From SW4 sp042466115 (GTDB lineage Bacteria; Pseudomonadota; Alphaproteobacteria; Rhodobacterales; Rhodobacteraceae): 64,000 nucleotides of DNA. Made by a program: the position numbers and the translations under genes. Each line of letters begins with the position of its first letter. Positions within the stretch are counted from its first letter, which is position 1. This document shows, in pieces, positions 10,291 to 18,332 of this stretch. Location: assembly GCF_042466115.1 (NCBI RefSeq), contig NZ_JAXHBQ010000001.1:992001-1056000 (forward strand), written 5' to 3'. The notes below the pieces were generated by a model. That model was given only the letters and a program-made list of their open reading frames with translations. It made no database searches and was not told the DNA's origin.

Positions 10291-10594
10291 TTGACCCGCC
10301 TTCGTGTTTGTTCTTCTGGATAACCAAACGCCAGACGGTCTGATCGGCGGGCCGTGGGTGGGCGATGCACCATAGCTGTCTGGCGCTTTATGGTGGCCAA
10401 ATGCATCTTCCCCGGCGGTATCGCGCAAGGCTGGCCAAATCGCCGACCCGTCGGGCGGGCCGTCGATCAGACCGGCGGCCTGCGGCCTTGATTCCGGCCT
10501 GCAGGTGCAATGCGACAGGCGCCGGGTATTTCCAGATCGCCCTGCCCGCCCATTCCACCTAGACAACCCACCGCGCCTCTGGTCCAAAGCATCC
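10291..10594. other. Long non-coding gap between ilvC terminator and an EamA gene
   Basis: About 300 bases with no convincing gene. Short open frames exist on both strands but show no start signal or recognisable product. It contains an 11-bp inverted repeat, CGGTCTGATCG at 10336-10346 and its complement at 10464-10474, with 117 bases between the arms. Promoter signals for the downstream EamA gene should lie in the last 100 bases, but none is clear by eye. Confidence 0.5.
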
Positions 10595-11494
10595 ATGACA
10601 ACGCACCCCACCCTTTCAAACTGGCTGTCCATCGCCGCACTTGGCGTGATCTGGGGCGGCACATTCATGGTTGTCGCCATGGCGCTTGAAGGGTTCGGCC
10701 CGCTGACGGTTGCCTGCGCGCGCACCACGCTGGGGGCGCTTTCCCTGTTGATCCTGATGCGGGTCATGGGGCGCCCCATGCCAACGGGGCGCAGCGTGTG
10801 GGGTTATCTTGTCATTATCGGCGCGCTGAACACCGCCCTACCCTTTGCCCTGCTGTCATGGGGGCAGCAATATGTGCCCTCGGCGTTTGCGGGCATTTCC
10901 ATGGCCGCCCTGCCGCTGTTTGTTCTGCCCCTTGCGCACCTGTTCACCGACGAAAAGATGAGCGCGCGCAAGACGATCGGTGTGATCATCGGATTTACAG
11001 GTGCGACCGTGTTGATCGGCCCCGGCGTGTTCCGGATCGGCCAGGGCATTGAACCGCTTGCACAACTTGCCTGTATCGCGGCTTCGCTATCCTATGCGGT
11101 CAGTTCGGTTTTGACGCGGCGCTGCCCGCCTGTCGACAGCATTTCAATGGCGGCTTTGACGCTTGTTGTGGGGTCCGCCTGCCTGATCCCGGCGATGCTG
11201 GTGATCGAAGGGCTGCCCACATGGCCCCAAGGGCGCGCGGGCTATGCGATCATATTTCTTGGCTTGGTGCCCACCGCCTTTGCCGCCCTGTTGCGGGTGC
11301 AAACAATCCGCACCGCCGGATCGGTGTTCATGACGCTGGTGAATTACCAGGTTCCGCTTTGGTCGGTTGTGTTTGGCACGCTGGTGCTGTCCGAAGTCCT
11401 GCCGCTAAGGTTCTTTGCCGCCCTCGCACTGATCCTTGCCGGCTTGCTGGTCAGCCAATGGGCAGGGCTGCGCCGGTTGTTCGCGCGCCGCTAA
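10595..11494 (+). CDS. EamA/DMT-family transporter
   Basis: A 299-residue membrane protein with ten predicted helices in two EamA repeats (about 10-140 and 155-290). Landmarks are GVIWGGTFMVVAMALEGFGP in the first helix pair and LSWGQQYVPSAFAG before helix 4. The open frame extends 30 codons upstream without membrane character, so ATG at 10595 is used. Substrate unknown; such proteins usually move amino acids, nucleosides or other metabolites. Its stop codon overlaps the glmM stop codon on the opposite strand. Confidence 0.9.
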   Translation: MTTHPTLSNWLSIAALGVIWGGTFMVVAMALEGFGPLTVACARTTLGALSLLILMRVMGRPMPTGRSVWGYLVIIGALNTALPFALLSWGQQYVPSAFAGISMAALPLFVLPLAHLFTDEKMSARKTIGVIIGFTGATVLIGPGVFRIGQGIEPLAQLACIAASLSYAVSSVLTRRCPPVDSISMAALTLVVGSACLIPAMLVIEGLPTWPQGRAGYAIIFLGLVPTAFAALLRVQTIRTAGSVFMTLVNYQVPLWSVVFGTLVLSEVLPLRFFAALALILAGLLVSQWAGLRRLFARR

Positions 11495-12840
11495 GCTGCT
11501 GTAACAGCAGAAATTTCCGCAACGATCCCGTCAACGACCTGGGTCAGCAGCCCGTCATCATCACATTCGGCCATCACGCGGATCAGCGGTTCGGTGCCGG
11601 ACTTGCGGATCAGGATACGGCCACGGCCCTGCACCGCAGTCTCGGCGGCGGTAATCGCAGATTTTACAGACGCCGCACCCAGCGGGTCCTGCCCGTCATT
11701 GAAGCGCACGTTTTTCAGCATCTGCGGCACGGTGTCAAAATTGCGCGCAAGGGCGGATGCCGGTGCGCCTGTTTCGATCATCGCCGCCAGAAACTGCAAG
11801 CCCGCCGCCAGACCATCACCTGTGGTGCCATAGTCCGTCATCACGATATGGCCGGATTGCTCGCCACCCAGATTATAGCCGCCGCTGCGCATCTCGGATA
11901 CGACATGGCGGTCGCCCACAGCGGTGCGTTTAAGGTGCAAGCCTTTGCTTTCAAGAAAGTTTTCCAGCCCGAGGTTCGACATGACAGTGGCCACAAGCGT
12001 ATCATGGGCCAGCCGCCCCTGCGCCGCCCAGCGCGTTGCAAACAGCGCCATGATCTGGTCGCCGTCCGCCACAACGCCCTTTTCGTCGATGATCATGATC
12101 CGGTCGGCGTCTCCATCAAGACAAATGCCAACATGCGCGCCGTGTGCCACGATGGTTTCCGCCGCCGCACGCGTATTGGTCGATCCGCAACCTTCGTTGA
12201 TGTTGAACCCGTTCGGGCTGACCCCCACAGGGATCACTTCTGCCCCCAGCTCCCACAGGACTTCGGGCGCAACGCGGTGTGCCGCACCATTGGCGCAATC
12301 AATCACGACCTTGAGACCATCAAGCCGCATGCCGTGTGGAAAGGTTGATTTCAGCCGCTCTGCATAGCGGAAACGCCCGTCATCAATGCGTTTCGCGCGG
12401 CCGATATTGTTGGGCTGCACCGGCAGGATGTCACCGGCAATCAGTGCCTCGATCTCGGCCTCGGCCGCGTCCGACAGCTTGAACCCGTCAGGGCCAAAAA
12501 ACTTGATGCCGTTGTCGTGGTGCGGATTGTGGCTGGCGCTGATCATGATGCCCACATCCGCGCGCATGGAGGTTGTCAACAGCCCCACGGCAGGCGTCGG
12601 AATTGGCCCCAGCAACAACACGTTCATGCCGGTGCTGGTCAAGCCCGCCGTTAGCGCGTTTTCAAACATATAGCCCGACAGCCGCGTGTCCTTGCCGATC
12701 ACGACACGGTGGCCATTGCTGCCGTCATTGCGGAAATACCGCCCCGCCGCGGCGCCGATTTGCAATGCGTTTTCCGCGGTCATCGGCCATTTGTTTGCCG
12801 TGCCACGTATCCCGTCGGTTCCGAAAAGTTTCTTAGCCAT
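11491..12840 (-). CDS. glmM: Phosphoglucosamine mutase
   Basis: GlmM interconverts glucosamine-6-phosphate and glucosamine-1-phosphate on the way to UDP-GlcNAc for peptidoglycan and LPS. The 449-residue protein begins MAKKLFGTDGIRG, has the phosphoserine loop ISASHNP with Ser about 103, the Mg-binding loop DGDADR, the sugar loop GGEQSGH and the phosphate loop RKSGTEPLIRVM. It follows folP on the same strand with an 8-nt overlap, giving a folB-folP-glmM operon as in many proteobacteria. Confidence 0.97.
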   Translation of the reverse strand: MAKKLFGTDGIRGTANKWPMTAENALQIGAAAGRYFRNDGSNGHRVVIGKDTRLSGYMFENALTAGLTSTGMNVLLLGPIPTPAVGLLTTSMRADVGIMISASHNPHHDNGIKFFGPDGFKLSDAAEAEIEALIAGDILPVQPNNIGRAKRIDDGRFRYAERLKSTFPHGMRLDGLKVVIDCANGAAHRVAPEVLWELGAEVIPVGVSPNGFNINEGCGSTNTRAAAETIVAHGAHVGICLDGDADRIMIIDEKGVVADGDQIMALFATRWAAQGRLAHDTLVATVMSNLGLENFLESKGLHLKRTAVGDRHVVSEMRSGGYNLGGEQSGHIVMTDYGTTGDGLAAGLQFLAAMIETGAPASALARNFDTVPQMLKNVRFNDGQDPLGAASVKSAITAAETAVQGRGRILIRKSGTEPLIRVMAECDDDGLLTQVVDGIVAEISAVTAA

Positions 12841-13849
12841 CAGATGCTTGCCCGCTCATTGCCATGTGCAGGTTCAGCGCCTGCCTTGTTTCTTTCGTAT
12901 CATGAACGCGCAAGATTTGCACGCCCTGCGCCACACCGTGCAACGCCACCGCCACCGATCCCGCCACCCTGTCCTGCGCATCGGGCGCATGACCAAGGGT
13001 GCCGATAAACCGCTTGCGCGATGCGCCCAGTAAAATGGCGCAGCCAAGGCTATGATAGAGGGAAAGTCCGCGCAAAAGCGTCACGTTATGTTGCAAGGTC
13101 TTACCAAAGCCGATGCCGGGGTCGATGATGATCTGGTTGCGCGCAATGCCAGCGGCTTCGGCCATGGCGATACGCGCCTCAAGGAAATCGTAAACATCCA
13201 GCAATACGTCATCATAGCGTGGATCGGCCTGCATGGTTTCGGGATCGCCCTGCGCATGCATCAGGCAGACCGGCACCTGCGCCTTTGCCGTGACATCGGC
13301 CAAAGCCGGATCATAAGTGAACGCGGCCACGTCGTTGACCATGCTGGCTCCCGCCGCGATTGCCGCCTGTGCCACCGGTGCCTTGCGCGTGTCGATAGAT
13401 ATCGGCACGGCGCTGCCCGCACGGATGGCGGCGATCACCGGCGCGGTGCGGGCCACTTCATCGTCCACACAAACTTCGGCAGCACCGGGGCGCGTGCTTT
13501 CGCCACCGATGTCCAGAATATCCGCGCCCACCGCTTCCATCGCGCGGGCATGGGCCAAGGCCGCCGCCGGATCGTCAAACAGCCCACCATCGGAAAAGCT
13601 GTCAGGCGTGACGTTAAGGATGCCCATGATGCGCGGGGTATCCAGCGCCAGCCCCGCCACATCGGCACGCGGCGTAGTCAGGCGATCACGCACCGCGGCA
13701 GGCACGTCCTGCGCCAGCACAAGGCGGCCGCCCTGTCCGCGTTCCAGAACCTCGACATGGGTAAACCACAGCCACCCGCCCGCCAGCGTCAACGCGCCAT
13801 CGGGGCGGTGCGGATCGCTGTGCAGAATGGGGCGGTAATAGCTGGTCAA
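12833..13849 (-). CDS. folP: Dihydropteroate synthase
   Basis: FolP condenses p-aminobenzoate with 6-hydroxymethyl-dihydropterin diphosphate to give dihydropteroate. The 338-residue protein shows MGILNVTPDSFSDGG (pterin/diphosphate loop), DIGGESTRPGA (pABA loop), PISIDTRK, DPGIGFGKT and GASRKRFIG. An N-terminal extension of about 70 residues before the barrel is usual in Rhodobacteraceae. The start is a TTG that overlaps the TGA reached by the repaired folB frame, a coupling that supports both choices. Confidence 0.95.
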   Translation of the reverse strand: MTSYYRPILHSDPHRPDGALTLAGGWLWFTHVEVLERGQGGRLVLAQDVPAAVRDRLTTPRADVAGLALDTPRIMGILNVTPDSFSDGGLFDDPAAALAHARAMEAVGADILDIGGESTRPGAAEVCVDDEVARTAPVIAAIRAGSAVPISIDTRKAPVAQAAIAAGASMVNDVAAFTYDPALADVTAKAQVPVCLMHAQGDPETMQADPRYDDVLLDVYDFLEARIAMAEAAGIARNQIIIDPGIGFGKTLQHNVTLLRGLSLYHSLGCAILLGASRKRFIGTLGHAPDAQDRVAGSVAVALHGVAQGVQILRVHDTKETRQALNLHMAMSGQASDG

Positions 13850-14773
13850 AGGCGGGCCTCGGTCACGGCGGTGGCGCGGGTCGGGACGCTGGCGCTGGGC
13901 GCGTCCGCCCCGACCACCAGCAGTTCCGCCGCTTGCAGTTCACCGGCAAACCAAGCGGCAAGTGCGAGGGCATCACGCGGGCTCGCACTGGGGCCATCAA
14001 CGGCATCCAGCACGATCTTGGATGGTGCCCAAACACAGAATCTGGCCGTTTTTCATGGCCCAGTCCAGTTCGGTCCGGGTGCCAACGACCACGCAGCGTT
14101 TGTCGCGCCCCGCCAGCACCCATGCGTTTTGTTCAATGGCCAGCAAATCAATCCGGCGCTGTGCCATGGCCGCCCCCGCCTGCGGGGCTGCGACATCGCT
14201 GGCCCCTACGCAGATGATCAAGGGCGCATCGCCAGCCAGCTGGTCGATCCATCCGGCCAGATGTGGCGCGGCAATCGCCGCGTTGCTCAGGAACAACAGG
14301 CGGGGATGGGGCACATCAACCAGTTCCACACCCGCAGGCATCGCCCCGTCTGCACTGCGCACAATTTCCACACCCAAGGCACCGGGGCCACGGTCCAGCT
14401 TTTCGATCCGCACAAAAACGCGCAGGGCTTGGGGTTCCAGAAGGATGCGTTCGGCCACACGCGCGGCGAGGGTCTCAAGCAGGTTCAGACGTTCGGCCTG
14501 TAACTCGAACTGAATGGCCTCGGTCACGCGATCATAGGACAGGATGCGATCCACATCGTCATCCACGGGGCCGCGCAGGGGTTCGACCTCGACCACCACA
14601 TTGAAACTGATCCGCTGCAAGGTGCCGCGTTCGGCCTGAAAGGCGCCGATTTCAACTTCGGTCACGTAATCGCGCAAGGATATCCGGTCGCGCAGGCCAT
14701 CAGCCCCTTCGGGCGCGGTTGCTTCGGCCCTTTCCGATGGATGGGCAAAGGCAAGGCGGGTATCCGATGGCAT
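13846..14773 (-). CDS. folB: Dihydroneopterin aldolase, split by an apparent +1 frameshift
   Basis: FolB cleaves dihydroneopterin to 6-hydroxymethyl-dihydropterin and glycolaldehyde. The FolB fold is intact near the N-terminus (RISLRDYVTEVEIGAFQAER, catalytic Lys region and DRGPGALGVEI). As read, the frame ends at 13997 with a non-family tail. Dropping one A from the five-A run (plus-strand T5 at 14049-14053) gives MKTARFCVWAPSKIVLDAVD and stays open to a TGA at 13846-13848 that overlaps the folP TTG start. The span is 928 bases, that is 309 codons plus one base. It is either a sequencing/assembly error or a recent mutation affecting only the C-terminal extension. Without the repair the gene would be 13997-14773, 258 residues. 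Confidence 0.88.
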
Positions 14774-14866
14774 GGCGCGATCCTTATCAGCAGCAGCACT
14801 TGCCGCATACTAAGCCGCGCGCCCTATCGCAAGCGCAGGGATGCGCCGCCCTTGGGCCAATCGCGA

Positions 14867-15544
14867 CTAGTTGGACGCGGTGCGCGTCGGCTGACGATAG
14901 AAATAGTGCGACCCGATGCTGGCTGTGCGCGGGAACCGGCGCGCCCATGACGGGCTGACCGCCTTGGTGTGATAATGGGTCGCGCCCGCGGTCAATTCGC
15001 GCGGCGCACCATCAACCATCAGGCGGGCAACCTTGCCAACGCGCGCCCAAGCGGCGGGTTCGTGGATCGTTTCGGCGTTGCCATCGCAAGTATATGTGAA
15101 CTGGCAGGCATAGCGACGCCCCGTTCCCTGATTGACCACAGCACAGATCGAATTGGGGTAAGCCCGGCTATCGACACGGTTCAGGATCACTTCGGCCACG
15201 GCAAACATGCCACGCACGCTTTCGCCGCGCGCCTCGAAGTAAAGCGCCTCGGACAGACATTCCCATTCGGCACCACCGCTGGCGCGGGGTTGGCCGGCCA
15301 GAAACGCACGATCATAGGATACGACCAAAGGACCGGTCTGAATGTTGCGGGCTTCGGCGGGGGGTGGGGCCGTGAGGGCCGCCATACGGGACGACGGGAC
15401 GACACGCAGGGCTTCGCGTTCCTGCCCAAGCACCGCCCCAAGGCGGCTTGCCAGCAGATCGTCAGCTTGCGCAGTGGCACCTGTCAGTGCAACCAAGGCA
15501 GCCAAACCAGCCGCGCGTGTCAATCGTCCCAATACGGTCCGCAT
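14867..15544 (-). CDS. Cell wall hydrolase, SleB (Hydrolase_2) family
   Basis: A 225-residue secreted protein with a signal peptide (MRTVLGRLTRAAGLAALVAL, cut after the TAQA region) and a C-terminal Hydrolase_2/SleB domain, seen as CLSEALYFEARGES, VILNRVDSRAYPNSICAVV and the C-terminal WARVGKVARLM and ATHYHT. SleB-type enzymes are lytic transglycosylases; in non-sporing proteobacteria they act in envelope remodelling. The catalytic Glu is the one in FEARGE. The frame extends to 15688, but only the Met at 15544 gives a clean signal peptide. It is probably monocistronic. Confidence 0.85.
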   Translation of the reverse strand: MRTVLGRLTRAAGLAALVALTGATAQADDLLASRLGAVLGQEREALRVVPSSRMAALTAPPPAEARNIQTGPLVVSYDRAFLAGQPRASGGAEWECLSEALYFEARGESVRGMFAVAEVILNRVDSRAYPNSICAVVNQGTGRRYACQFTYTCDGNAETIHEPAAWARVGKVARLMVDGAPRELTAGATHYHTKAVSPSWARRFPRTASIGSHYFYRQPTRTASN

Positions 15545-15722
15545 ATCCCATACCCAATATTCCATGCGGTCCAGCCCCGCACAGGCAGGGGGCGATCTAG
15601 GCGAAAATAAGGCATCGGTCCACCCTTGGGGCGGCAGTGTTGCGCCCTGACCGATGCCCATCGGCAACGGATCGCAAACCACACACAACCCCTAGAAAGA
15701 TAGGCGCAAATCGCCCCTAGCC

Positions 15723-18272
15723 CTAGATTGTTTCCGATTTGGAAATAGCGAGTTGAGCGGCGGATAATCGCGCAACAGGCACACGAAACGGTGAACAGGA
15801 CACATAATCGAATCCCCGCGCACGGCAAAACGCAATCGCGGCACGGCTTCCGCCATGTTCGCCGCAGATCGACAAAACGATGTCTTTGTTGCCTTTGCGC
15901 CCACGTTCCGCCCCGATCGACAGCAGTTCGCCAACACCCTCAACGTCCAGCGTGTGAAACGGGTCTTCGACGTAAACGCCCTGGCGCACATAGGACGACA
16001 TGAACCGCCCCGCATCGTCGCGCGACAACCCGTATGTCATCTGGGTCAGGTCATTCGTGCCAAACGACATAAAGGCCGCGTGCTGGGCAATGTCCTCGGC
16101 GCGCAGTGCCGCACGCGGGGTTTCCACCATCACGCCCAGCCGATAGCTGAAATCGACACCGGTTTCCGCCTTGACAGCCGCCGCGACCGCATCAATGCGG
16201 GTCTTGACCAGTTCCACCTCGCGGACCGCGCTGACCAGCGGGATCATCACTTCGGGTTCGACAGGGGCGCCCTTGCGTGACGCCGCGACTGTTGCCTCGA
16301 AAATGGCACGGGCCTGCATATCGTATATTTCTGGCACGCTGATGCCCAGCCGCACGCCCCGCATCCCCAGCATGGGGTTGTATTCCTCAAGCGCGGCAAC
16401 GCGGGCCATGACCTCGGAGAGGTGCAAATCCAGCCCTTCGGCCAGATCGCGCATGCCTGCCTTGTCGGATGGCAGGAATTCATGCAAGGGCGGATCGAAC
16501 AGGCGAATGCACACCGGCAACCCCTGCATGATCTTGAACAATTCAACGAAATCACTGCGCTGCATGGGCAACAAACGCTCAAGCACGGCGCGGCGATCAT
16601 CTGCATCATCGGCAAAGATCATCTCGCGCATGACGCCCAGACGGTCGCCGTCAAAGAACATGTGCTCGGTGCGGCACAAGCCGATCCCCTGCGCGTCGAA
16701 ATTGCGCGCGGTCTGGGCATCGGCAGGGGTGTCGGCATTGGCGCGGATGCCGATATCGCAAAACTCCTCGGCCCATGTCAGCAGCGTGCGGAACCAATCA
16801 TCGAGGGCCGCCTCAAGCATCGCCGGCTCACCGGACAGAATATCGCCCGTGGTGCCATCCACGGTAATGACGTCCCCTTCGGCAAAGCTGCGTCCGTCCG
16901 GGGCGATGATCGCGTGTTTCTTGGCGTTGATTTCCAGATCGGACGCGCCCACGACACAAGGCAAACCCAACCCACGGCCAATCACCGCCGCGTGGCTGGT
17001 GACACCGCCGCGCATCGTCAGCACACCATTGGCCGCATGCATTCCGCGAATGTCCTCGGGTGTGGTTTCACGGCGCACCAGAATGCAGGCCTCGCCACGC
17101 GCGGCACTGGCCTGCGCCTCGTTTGATGAAAACACGATCCGGCCCGTGGCTGCACCGGGACTGGCGGCAATCCCGCGCACGATCAGGTCGCGCTTGGCGC
17201 CCGGATTGACCTGACGGTGCAGCATTTCCGACAGGGCCGAAGGCGGCACACGCATCACGGCCTCTTCGCGCGGGATCACGCCATCATTGGCCAGATCAAC
17301 CGCAACCCGCACCACCGCACGTGACGATCGCTGCACCCGCACCCCGTCCAGAATAAGCAACTGCCCGTTCTGAATGGTGAATTCGATCTGCATTTCCTCG
17401 CGCAGGTGCTTGCGCGCCAAGCTGCCAAAGCGGATCAGTTCGGCAAAGGCATCGGGGCAGATATCTTCAAGCGATGCACCCCGCTTGTCCTTGGTCAGAT
17501 AGATCGCGCGATCCTTGTCGCTTAGGGCATCGCGGCCCTGCGCCTGGCTTTGGTAGCGGCCAATCACGCTGGGTGCGCCGGTCGTGGCATCGACAAACTG
17601 CACAACCCCTGCGCCGCATTCCCCTGCACCAACCCCCAGCGCCATTGCCTGCACCACCAGCCCAAGGCCCGCATCCGCAGGTGCGCCCTTGGCCTGACGC
17701 AAAAGGCGGGCTGTCGTGCCTTCCCATGCGCGCGCCATACTGCGCAACACCTCGGCCAGCTGCTCTTGCGGGTCTTGCGGGAACTCCTCGTCGGTTTCGG
17801 CCTCGTAGGTGGCCAGAAACTCGCGCAGGGTATCGCCGTTGGGAGTATCGGGCAGGTGGAACGATTCAGGGTCCAGACGCGCCACATGTTCGGCGTAACA
17901 CTGGATAAACCGCAGATACAGCGCGGCGGCGGCCGTTTCGCCCATGGTGTCGCGCATGGCGGCGTAGCGCGCATCATTCATCCCGATATTGAGGATCGCA
18001 CCCGGCCCGCCCCAATCGGGGTCCTGGCTGCTGGGGCGCACGGACACCAAAGGCGCATCACCAAAATGCGACAGGATTTTCGCCACATCGGGCATCCGCC
18101 CCATGGCGATACCGTGCACCGCCTGAAACGAAATCGCGACAGTGGTCGGCACCGGCATATCAAGGCGCACCAGCCGTTGCAGGCATTTCGCGCGCCCGCC
18201 ATGCACCGTTGCATCCATGGATGCGGTCGGTGTGATCAACGTCACTTCCTTGAGGGTCACGATTTTCTGCAC
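15723..18272 (-). CDS. ppdK: Pyruvate, phosphate dikinase
   Basis: PPDK interconverts ATP + phosphate + pyruvate and AMP + PPi + PEP and serves gluconeogenesis or glycolysis. The protein has the N-terminal ATP-grasp-like nucleotide domain (HGGRAKCLQRLVRLDMPVPT), the swivelling phosphohistidine domain with GGVTSHAAVIGRGLG (His near 426), and the PEP-binding TIM barrel with CRTEHMFF, GTNDLTQMTYG and CGEHGGS. At about 849 residues it is near family length. Start is uncertain: ATG at 18302 and GTG at 18323 are in frame, but similarity to homologues begins at the GTG chosen here (VQKIVTLKEV). It is 60 nt after glyS on the same strand. Confidence 0.92.
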   Translation of the reverse strand: MQKIVTLKEVTLITPTASMDATVHGGRAKCLQRLVRLDMPVPTTVAISFQAVHGIAMGRMPDVAKILSHFGDAPLVSVRPSSQDPDWGGPGAILNIGMNDARYAAMRDTMGETAAAALYLRFIQCYAEHVARLDPESFHLPDTPNGDTLREFLATYEAETDEEFPQDPQEQLAEVLRSMARAWEGTTARLLRQAKGAPADAGLGLVVQAMALGVGAGECGAGVVQFVDATTGAPSVIGRYQSQAQGRDALSDKDRAIYLTKDKRGASLEDICPDAFAELIRFGSLARKHLREEMQIEFTIQNGQLLILDGVRVQRSSRAVVRVAVDLANDGVIPREEAVMRVPPSALSEMLHRQVNPGAKRDLIVRGIAASPGAATGRIVFSSNEAQASAARGEACILVRRETTPEDIRGMHAANGVLTMRGGVTSHAAVIGRGLGLPCVVGASDLEINAKKHAIIAPDGRSFAEGDVITVDGTTGDILSGEPAMLEAALDDWFRTLLTWAEEFCDIGIRANADTPADAQTARNFDAQGIGLCRTEHMFFDGDRLGVMREMIFADDADDRRAVLERLLPMQRSDFVELFKIMQGLPVCIRLFDPPLHEFLPSDKAGMRDLAEGLDLHLSEVMARVAALEEYNPMLGMRGVRLGISVPEIYDMQARAIFEATVAASRKGAPVEPEVMIPLVSAVREVELVKTRIDAVAAAVKAETGVDFSYRLGVMVETPRAALRAEDIAQHAAFMSFGTNDLTQMTYGLSRDDAGRFMSSYVRQGVYVEDPFHTLDVEGVGELLSIGAERGRKGNKDIVLSICGEHGGSRAAIAFCRARGFDYVSCSPFRVPVARLSAAQLAISKSETI

Positions 18273-18332
18273 TGCGGCACCTACTTTGTGTGGGCGCAGC
18301 ATAGACCTGCCGCGCCCTATCACAAGGGAAAC

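Noticed and set aside
10365..10562. Plus-strand open frame of 65 codons after ilvC
   Set aside because: Arginine-rich chance frame in high-G+C DNA, no start signal, lies in the non-coding gap.
11507..11521. CTGCTGT/ACAGCAG palindrome at the glmM end as a terminator
   Set aside because: It lies in the last glmM codons, has no T-run, and is explained by the coding sequence.
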